Source: MFKM01 sp038065115 (GTDB lineage: Bacteria; Patescibacteriota; Minisyncoccia; UBA6257; MFKM01). From it: 6,057 nt of DNA. Below are positions 1-4,419 of the stretch, piece after piece. The notes beneath the pieces were generated by a model. That model had not been told where the DNA came from. It did no database searches and saw only the letters and a list, made by a program, of their open reading frames with translations. The stretch is taken from assembly GCA_038065115.1 (NCBI GenBank), contig JBBTRS010000017.1:1-6057 (forward strand), in the 5' to 3' direction. Every line of letters starts with the position of its first letter. Position 1 is the first letter of the stretch. Position numbers and translations under genes: made by a program.

Positions 1-788
1 CCGCCTCCGCCGCGAATATTTACAACACTAACTCGGGGAACGTGGGGATCGGGACACCGACGCCGGGGGCGTCGCTCCACCTGTATTCCTCGACCGCCTC
101 AATCGGTCAGACCATCGAGAGTCAGCTTGCGACCGGATACGCCTACCTCCGGTTAAAGAACCCGTCCAATACCGCCTCTCCTGCGATTATCGGTGTAGAA
201 GGCAGTGGCGGTGGAGGGCTCCTGTCAGGTGATATTGCTAACTCACTCGTCATCACGGCAGGCGGGACCAATGCTATACAGTTCGGTGGCAATAATGTCA
301 GCCAGGTCAATATGACTATCCTAAATAGTGGCAACGTCGGCATCGGGACGCCTAGTCCGGGGCAAAAATTAACGGTTACGGGCACCATAGAAAGCACTTC
401 CGGTGGAATTAAATTCCCGGACGGGACTACACAAACCACAGCCGCCGCTCCAGCCACAGCCTTGAGGACTTATGACAGCGGATGGTTTGCGATTGCCCAA
501 TCTACTACTTACACCAAAACGCATAATCTCGGAACAACTAAAATATTATCTACATTGTATTATTCAGAGAGTAGTGACGGAAGTGGCGATGTAGTGCCTT
601 TAGCAACTGGCTATCTGGCTAATTATTCCCTTTCTTCTCAAAATTACATAAATATCGCGGACATGGACACAACTACTATCGCAATAAGAACAGCGCCAAA
701 TAATTTGGTAGATTATATAGATAAAAACGGAACAATTCAGTCAAGAACTTCAGGGTATCTTAGGGTATTATTATTAGCGCTTGAATAA
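1..788 (+). CDS. Repetitive tail-fibre-like/surface protein, 3' part (5' end outside window)
   Basis: The frame is open from base 3 to the TAA at 786-788, so about 261 C-terminal residues are visible. The GTG at 42 lies inside a repeat and is not a real start. Two copies of the motif NSGNVGIGTPxPG lie 294 bp (98 codons) apart, and a G-G-I-K-F-PDGTTQTTA segment follows the second. From memory, such motifs occur in phage tail-fibre proteins and in large surface or prophage-like proteins of CPR bacteria. The last ~110 residues, from the YDSGWF segment to the end, form a separate compact domain rich in Thr and Tyr with a THNLGTTK stretch, probably a beta-rich binding head. No transmembrane segment or chaperone-type peptidase motif is visible. 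GC content falls from about 62% (1-120) to about 36% (661-780) within the gene. A role in surface or host-cell binding is inference; the family assignment is fairly safe and the exact function is unknown. Confidence 0.75.
   Translation, partial: ASAANIYNTNSGNVGIGTPTPGASLHLYSSTASIGQTIESQLATGYAYLRLKNPSNTASPAIIGVEGSGGGGLLSGDIANSLVITAGGTNAIQFGGNNVSQVNMTILNSGNVGIGTPSPGQKLTVTGTIESTSGGIKFPDGTTQTTAAAPATALRTYDSGWFAIAQSTTYTKTHNLGTTKILSTLYYSESSDGSGDVVPLATGYLANYSLSSQNYINIADMDTTTIAIRTAPNNLVDYIDKNGTIQSRTSGYLRVLLLALE
30..68 (+). repeat. Coding repeat NSGNVGIGTP, copy 1
   Basis: Thirteen codons reading NSGNVGIGTPTPG. They match 324-362 at 12 of 13 residues, while the DNA differs at many third codon positions. 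The repeat is therefore old or under protein-level selection, not a recent duplication. Confidence 0.8.
324..362 (+). repeat. Coding repeat NSGNVGIGTP, copy 2
   Basis: Thirteen codons reading NSGNVGIGTPSPG, followed by QKLTVTG and the PDGTTQTTA segment. The distance from copy 1 is 98 codons, which suggests a repeat module of about 100 residues in the full-length protein. Confidence 0.8.
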
Positions 789-855
789 AAAGACGAAAAT
801 TAATTTAAACTATTGTCTTTAAATGATATTTTTAGCGCGGATTAAACATTTGGCG

Positions 856-2007
856 TTATCGCACAATAGCGTTTAATTCCTGTTTGGTGCGCGCTTCAAT
901 AAGCGCTTGAATTTTATCCACCTCGTCGTTGGTTAATGTCCTTTCGTTGGAGCGATAAACAATGTGAAAAGTATAGCTGATATTATTTTCGCCGAATTTT
1001 TCTTTATTTTCGTATTTGTCCAGCAGAGAAACTTCCTCAACCAAATCGCCGGCGCAACTCCTGATAATTTCGTAATAATTGTTTAAACTGGTATCTTTAT
1101 TAACCACAAAAGAAATGTCGCGGTAAGTCATCGGATATTTACTGATTTCATGAAACTTGCTGTTTAAATCTTTAAACTGGTTGGTGATTCTTTTGTCGGT
1201 TGACCAAAAAATACGGATATCGGGAATCGCCATTTTTATCATCGCGAGTCGTTCCAAACCAAAACCGAATGCCCAACCGTTATAAACTAAAGGGTCAATG
1301 CCCAAATTTTGTAAAACTTGCGCGTGAACAACGCCAGCGCCTAAAACCTCCAGCCATTGATTGTTTCCCTTTATCGCCACTTGAATACTGGGATTGGTAA
1401 AAGGAAAAGTATCTTCGGAGATTTTATATTCAACATCGGCTCCATAAATGTTTTTCGCTATATCAACCAGGACTTCCGTCAACTCCGGTATGCCGATTAT
1501 TTTTTTATCTTTTCGGCAAATGTATAAACCGTCTATTTGGTGGAAAACCGGATAATGAGAACGATCAATTTCGTCTTTCCGATAAACTTTGCCGAAACAT
1601 AAAGCGCCAATTTCGCCTTCGGTTTCCAATTTTTTTATATTTTCTTCGGAAAAATAATAGGGCCACATTACCGTGGTTTGAGTCCGCAAAACATAATCTT
1701 TTTCCAAATAATAAGTATCGGTTTCGCGGCGGCTGGGGTGGTCGGGCGCGGCGTTCAATAAATCAAAATTATTTTTGACACTAACTACTTCGGGAACGTT
1801 GACGATGTCAAAATCGTTAAACCGACTAAGATTGGCAATGGCATCAATTAAAAATTTAATAGGAGAACTGTCGGTTTGAGTCAGGTCGGGTAAAGCTAAT
1901 AATTGCTTGATTCGCAAACTCTTGAAATCGGTTTTGCTTTGAAGCCTGGATAAAATTGCCGGTACCCCCGGGTCGTTAATCGTTAAAATTATTCTTTTGG
2001 TGGACAT
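856..2007 (-). CDS. pheS: Phenylalanine--tRNA ligase, single-chain mitochondrial-type (PheS core fused to FDX-ACB)
   Basis: It charges tRNA-Phe with phenylalanine using ATP, in the cytoplasm. The 383-residue protein shows the class II core: HPSR (90-93), VLRTQTT (106-112), motif 2 GKVYRKDEID to FHQIDG (139-160), FPFTNPS (201-207), WLEVLGAG (218-225) and motif 3 GFGLERLAM (248-256), followed by PDIRIFW. From about residue 288 a ferredoxin-fold anticodon-binding (FDX-ACB) domain follows, with KYPMTYRDISF, a GDLVEEVSLLDKYE stretch and ERTLTNDEV. In ordinary bacteria FDX-ACB sits at the end of PheT, and PheS carries an N-terminal coiled coil instead. Here the order of parts and many residues (HPSR, IPDIR-FW, KYP, DISF, GDLVE, YR-ERTL) recall human FARS2. 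No editing domain (PheT B3/B4) is present and no pheT adjoins. The ATG at 2007 has no Shine-Dalgarno site, so translation may be leaderless. The symbol pheS follows the catalytic core; the monomer reading is inferred. Confidence 0.93.
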   Translation of the reverse strand: MSTKRIILTINDPGVPAILSRLQSKTDFKSLRIKQLLALPDLTQTDSSPIKFLIDAIANLSRFNDFDIVNVPEVVSVKNNFDLLNAAPDHPSRRETDTYYLEKDYVLRTQTTVMWPYYFSEENIKKLETEGEIGALCFGKVYRKDEIDRSHYPVFHQIDGLYICRKDKKIIGIPELTEVLVDIAKNIYGADVEYKISEDTFPFTNPSIQVAIKGNNQWLEVLGAGVVHAQVLQNLGIDPLVYNGWAFGFGLERLAMIKMAIPDIRIFWSTDKRITNQFKDLNSKFHEISKYPMTYRDISFVVNKDTSLNNYYEIIRSCAGDLVEEVSLLDKYENKEKFGENNISYTFHIVYRSNERTLTNDEVDKIQALIEARTKQELNAIVR

Positions 2008-2029
2008 TTATTTTAAAACATATTATCAT
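2001..2029 (+). promoter_or_regulatory. Predicted promoter of the tRNA cluster
   Basis: A -35 box TGGACA (2001-2006, 5 of 6 to consensus) and a -10 box TATCAT (2024-2029, 5 of 6) are separated by exactly 17 bp. Transcription would begin about at 2035, the first base of the first tRNA, giving almost no leader. The -35 box overlaps the start codon of the divergent synthetase gene. An alternative -10, TATTAT, lies at 2021-2026 but leaves only a 14-bp spacer. Confidence 0.5.
2022..2027 (-). promoter_or_regulatory. Possible -10 box for the divergent pheS gene
   Basis: On the minus strand GATAAT (5 of 6 to consensus) lies 14 bp upstream of the pheS ATG, which leaves a leader of about 8 nt. No good -35 box is seen at 17 bp, where the sequence falls inside the first tRNA gene. 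The hexamer overlaps the tRNA -10 region, so the two promoters would compete. AT-rich DNA makes chance matches likely. Confidence 0.25.
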
Positions 2030-2034
2030 ATTTT

Positions 2035-2105
2035 TGCGGGGTAGAGAAACGGCATCTCGGGAGGCTCATAATCTCCAGAAGTGGGTTCAATTCCCGCCCC
2101 CGCAA
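2035..2105 (+). tRNA. tRNA-Met (CAT), probable initiator, 71 nt
   Basis: The cloverleaf is complete. The acceptor TGCGGGG (2035-2041) pairs with CCCCGCA (2098-2104), and the discriminator is A2105. The D stem GAGA/TCTC has a 7-nt loop containing GG. The anticodon stem GGAGG/TCTCC carries the loop CTCATAA with CAT at 2067-2069. The variable loop has 4 nt, and the T arm GTGGG/CCCGC has loop TTCAATT. The A11-T24 pair in the D stem is an initiator hallmark (elongators normally have Y11-R24), and pair 1-72 is a weak T-A. Of the three G-C pairs (29-41, 30-40, 31-39) that normally mark initiators, only the middle one is intact; the others are A-T and G-T. CCA is not encoded. tRNA-Ile2 (lysidine-modified CAT) is a less likely alternative. 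Confidence 0.85.
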
Positions 2106-2123
2106 CAAGCTTGATGGCAAGCA

Positions 2124-2197
2124 GGCAGGGTAGCTCAGTTGGTTAGAGCATAGCATTCATAACGCTAAGGTCGTGGGTTCGATCCCCACCCCTGCTA
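2124..2197 (+). tRNA. tRNA-Met (CAT), elongator type, 74 nt
   Basis: The acceptor GGCAGGG (2124-2130) pairs with CCCTGCT (2190-2196) with a G-T pair at 1-72, and the discriminator is A2197. The D stem GCTC/GAGC has C11-G24, the elongator pattern. The anticodon stem TAGCA/CGCTA has an A-C mismatch at 31-39, and the loop TTCATAA puts CAT at 2158-2160. The T arm GTGGG/CCCAC is perfect. The T27-A43 pair and the G2-C71, C3-G70 acceptor pairs favour methionine over the lysidine-modified tRNA-Ile2, but this is not certain. CCA is not encoded. Confidence 0.88.
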
Positions 2198-2199
2198 CT

Positions 2200-2275
2200 G
2201 GTCGCGTAGTGTAGCCCGGTCCAACACGTCTCCCTGTCACGGAGAAGATCACGGGTTCAAATCCCGTCGCGACCG
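2200..2275 (+). tRNA. tRNA-Asp (GTC), 76 nt
   Basis: The acceptor GGTCGCG (2200-2206) pairs perfectly with CGCGACC (2268-2274), and the discriminator G2275 is the usual one for Asp. The D stem is GTGT/ACAC. The anticodon stem TCTCC/GGAGA has loop CTGTCAC with GTC at 2236-2238. The T arm is ACGGG/CCCGT with loop TTCAAAT. It begins only 2 nt after the preceding tRNA-Met, so both come from one precursor. CCA is not encoded; a CCA-adding enzyme must supply it. Confidence 0.95.
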
Positions 2276-2285
2276 CAGACGGTCG

Positions 2286-2335
2286 AAAAAAATGGGGTTA
2301 TCCACATTCGTGTGGGTAACTCCATTCTCTTTTTG
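2286..2335. terminator. Bidirectional intrinsic terminator after the tRNA cluster
   Basis: Bases 2291-2306 pair with 2311-2326 over 16 bp without a bulge (two G-T wobbles on the plus strand), around a TTCG tetraloop at 2307-2310. On the plus strand CTCTTTTT follows, ending tRNA transcription. On the minus strand the A-run 2286-2292 becomes seven T's directly at the hairpin foot, so it can also end the gat/membrane-protein transcript, whose last stop codon lies about 72 bp away. Confidence 0.85.
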
Positions 2336-2398
2336 GAAATGTTCAAAACTTAATATTTTTGATAAAGAGGTATTTTGTGATTTTTGAATGAGATTTTT

Positions 2399-2932
2399 TT
2401 AATCAATCAATTGATATTCTTGAAATGATTTTTTGTAGATATTAATAATCAGTTCGGCTTCCTGCTTGTTGATCTGAAAGTCTTTTTCCAGAATAACTCG
2501 TTGACAAACTTTGTGGGCTGACCAAACATCGCTAAGATTGGAGAGTTTTGACGGATCAAGTTGTTTTAAGCGTTCGTTCATATTTTTGCCGACATAGCCG
2601 CTTACTTTCAAAAGTTCGTCAAGGATTTTATCGGCTTCGGTAATAGCTAATTTGAGATTAGCTTCGTCTCCCAACCGCAGTTTTTTCTGAACACTCGCCC
2701 AGCCTTTTATTGATCGATATTTCGTTAAATCCCCCAAGCTCCCCATCCCCAGATCCATCCATTGCTCAATCTTCATATTAACGAAGGTTGATTTTATCAT
2801 AAAATAAATAATACCCCAGAGTAAAAGTCCGGAAATTATCAAAGAAACTAATTTAATCCAGCCGAAGTAAGGCGAAAATAATTCAATCGCTAAATTTCTA
2901 AAATTAAAAATTTGATTGACGATGTTTTCCAT
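2399..2932 (-). CDS. Membrane-anchored conserved hypothetical protein, 177 aa
   Basis: I do not recognise a characterised family. The protein has one clear transmembrane helix at about residues 25-47 (WIKLVSLIISGLLLWGIIYF), then a polar, mostly helical cytoplasmic domain of about 125 residues. There is no cleavable signal peptide. Near the C-terminus AHKVCQRVILE (139-149) precedes an EAELIINIYKKSF helix. From memory, similar CPR proteins have AHKxRNxIVHE at this place, a HEPN-like R..H motif; here R, N and H are replaced by C143, Q144 and L148. The gene starts 16 bp after the gatA stop, without a Shine-Dalgarno site, and is probably the last gene of the minus-strand transcript, upstream of the bidirectional hairpin. 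Translation of this frame is well supported by size, hydrophobic pattern and position; the function is unknown. Confidence 0.8.
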   Translation of the reverse strand: MENIVNQIFNFRNLAIELFSPYFGWIKLVSLIISGLLLWGIIYFMIKSTFVNMKIEQWMDLGMGSLGDLTKYRSIKGWASVQKKLRLGDEANLKLAITEADKILDELLKVSGYVGKNMNERLKQLDPSKLSNLSDVWSAHKVCQRVILEKDFQINKQEAELIINIYKKSFQEYQLID

Positions 2933-2948
2933 AAATCGTTATTGGCTG

Positions 2949-4418
2949 CTAGCCATTAATCATTTTCTCATACATCCGCCCTGTTTCCAAAATATCCGTT
3001 TCCCGAAAATGTCTGCCAATTAATTGAAATCCTACAGGGAGTTCGTTTTGCCGCTTGACGCTTGATGCTTGATGCTTTCTTACCGGCATGGAAACAGCTG
3101 GCAAGCCGGCTAAATTTACGGGAATGGTAAAAATATCGGAAAGATACATTGCCAAAGGATTTTCGGTTTTTTCGCCGATTTTAAAAGCCGGGGTCGGTGA
3201 AACCGGAGTGAGAATGACATCTGCCTCCTCAAAGGCTTTATCAAAATCTTTTTTGATCAAAGTTCTTACTTTTTGAGCTTTTAAATAATAATCGTCGTAA
3301 TAGCCACTTGATAAAACAAAATTTCCTAAAATAATTCTTCGTTTAATTTCTTTCCCGAATCCCCCGCTTCGTTGATTAAAATAAATATCTTTCAAGTTTT
3401 TGGTTTCAAGTTTTAAGTTTTCAATTTGGGCGTAACGGATGCCGTCATATCTTGCCAAATTAGCGCTGGCTTCGGCGGGCATAATAACATAATAACAAGA
3501 AAGAGCGTATTTCGTATGAGGCAGGCTGATTTTTTTAAATTTAAAACCCAGGCTTTTTAAATTTTTAATTGCTTCGTCAATAGCTTCGGCGACTTCTTTG
3601 GTTAAGCCTTCAATAAAATATTCTTCCGGCAAACCGATGGTTAGATTCTTTGAATCTTGAATCTTGAATCTTGAATCTTGGAATTTGTTTAAATCAACCG
3701 AGGTTGAATCTAGGTCGTCTTTTCCTTTAATGGCGTTAAAAATAATGGCGGCGTCTTCCACGGTTTTAGCAATAGGCCCGATTTGGTCTAACGAAGAAGC
3801 CATGGCAATCAATCCGTATCGGGAAACAGCGCCGTAAGTTGGTTTCAGTCCCACGACGCCGCAAAAACCAGCCGGTTGACGGATAGAGCCGCCGGTATCA
3901 GAGCCTAAAGCGGCGACGGCCATTCCGGCCGCCACCGCGGCCGCCGAACCGCCGGAAGAACCGCCAGGCACTCGTTCTAAATCGGCCGGATTGCGGGTTA
4001 TTTGAAAAGCCGAATTTTCAGTTGAAGAACCCATGGCAAATTCATCCAGATTGGTTTTGCCAAGAAAAATCGCCCCGGCTGATTTTAATTTTTTAATCAC
4101 CGTGGCATCGTAAGCCGCTTGATAATTTTCTAAAATTTTTGAAGCCGCCGTGGCTGGTTGATTTTCAATCAAAATATTATCTTTAATCGCCAGGGGAATG
4201 CCGGTCAAAATTCCTAAATTTTGGCCGTTGGCCAAAGCGGCGTCTGCTTTCTCGGCTTGATTCAGGGCTTCGTTTTTCCCCAAACTTAAATAAGCTTTTA
4301 TCTCTTTGTCTTTTTTTTCAATGTAATCAAAAAAAGATTTGGTGATTTCTACGGCTGAAAATTCTTTTTTAAGCAACCCCTCGTGATATTTTTTAATTGT
4401 TAGATTATTTAAATCCAT
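2949..4418 (-). CDS. gatA: Aspartyl/glutamyl-tRNA amidotransferase subunit A
   Basis: This is the amidase subunit of GatCAB. It releases ammonia from glutamine (or asparagine), which passes to GatB to convert Glu-tRNA-Gln to Gln-tRNA-Gln and/or Asp-tRNA-Asn to Asn-tRNA-Asn. The 489 residues match the usual length. The amidase signature is intact: catalytic Lys79 in GIPLAIKDN, cis-Ser154 in PGGSSGGS and nucleophile Ser178 in SDTGGSIRQP, the same numbering as S. aureus GatA as I recall it. The ATG at 4418 is set by a GGAG site 6 nt upstream, inside the end of gatC, with 1 nt between gatC stop and gatA start, so translation is probably coupled. Three surface-loop regions are built from 7-bp repeats: residues 247-256 (QDSRFKIQDS), 331-343 (ENLKLETKNLK) and 446-459 (KHQASSVKRQNE). 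They avoid the catalytic centre. gatB is not in the window. Confidence 0.97.
   Translation of the reverse strand: MDLNNLTIKKYHEGLLKKEFSAVEITKSFFDYIEKKDKEIKAYLSLGKNEALNQAEKADAALANGQNLGILTGIPLAIKDNILIENQPATAASKILENYQAAYDATVIKKLKSAGAIFLGKTNLDEFAMGSSTENSAFQITRNPADLERVPGGSSGGSAAAVAAGMAVAALGSDTGGSIRQPAGFCGVVGLKPTYGAVSRYGLIAMASSLDQIGPIAKTVEDAAIIFNAIKGKDDLDSTSVDLNKFQDSRFKIQDSKNLTIGLPEEYFIEGLTKEVAEAIDEAIKNLKSLGFKFKKISLPHTKYALSCYYVIMPAEASANLARYDGIRYAQIENLKLETKNLKDIYFNQRSGGFGKEIKRRIILGNFVLSSGYYDDYYLKAQKVRTLIKKDFDKAFEEADVILTPVSPTPAFKIGEKTENPLAMYLSDIFTIPVNLAGLPAVSMPVRKHQASSVKRQNELPVGFQLIGRHFRETDILETGRMYEKMING
3047..3074. repeat. 7-bp tandem repeat (CTTGACG/CTTGATG) in gatA
   Basis: One CTTGACG and two CTTGATG units stand head to tail at 3054-3074; a degenerate unit (TTTGCCG) precedes them. 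Read on the coding strand they give HQASSVKRQ, in the loop just before the LPVGFQLIG segment of GatA. The ASSVKRQ heptapeptide is the same as in GatC. Confidence 0.85.
3390..3424. repeat. Degenerate 7-bp tandem repeat (TTTCAAG) in gatA
   Basis: Units on the plus strand are TTTCAAG, TTTTTGG, TTTCAAG, TTTTAAG and a shifted TTTTCAA. The coding strand reads ENLKLETKNLK. This array lies in the opposite orientation to the other three, and its divergent units fall where a perfect array would give a TGA stop. Confidence 0.7.
3650..3677. repeat. 7-bp tandem repeat (TTGAATC)x4 in gatA
   Basis: Four perfect consecutive TTGAATC units, 28 bp. On the coding strand they give QDSRFKIQDS, between the DSTSVD and NLTIGLPEEYF segments of GatA, a region expected to be a variable linker. 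Confidence 0.95.
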
Positions 4419-4419
4419 A

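Noticed and set aside
143..457. Open frame of 104 codons on the minus strand inside the tail-like gene
   Set aside because: It is antisense to a strongly supported reading frame with recognisable repeats; its proline/leucine-rich translation resembles no family and arises from the GC-rich codons opposite.
789..820. AAAGAC ... GTCTTT inverted repeat just after the tail-like gene
   Set aside because: Only 6 bp of stem around a 20-nt AT-rich loop; expected by chance in such sequence.
841..877. Inverted repeat (ATTAAA ... TTTAAT with an inner CGTTAT/ATAGCG stem) over the pheS stop codon, considered as a terminator
   Set aside because: The stem is weak and bulged, and no T-run follows on either strand. 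It may still help to end converging transcripts, but this is not supported.
3650..3677. Short tandem array considered as a CRISPR fragment
   Set aside because: The units are 7 bp, directly adjacent, without spacers, and within a coding sequence; no cas gene is near.
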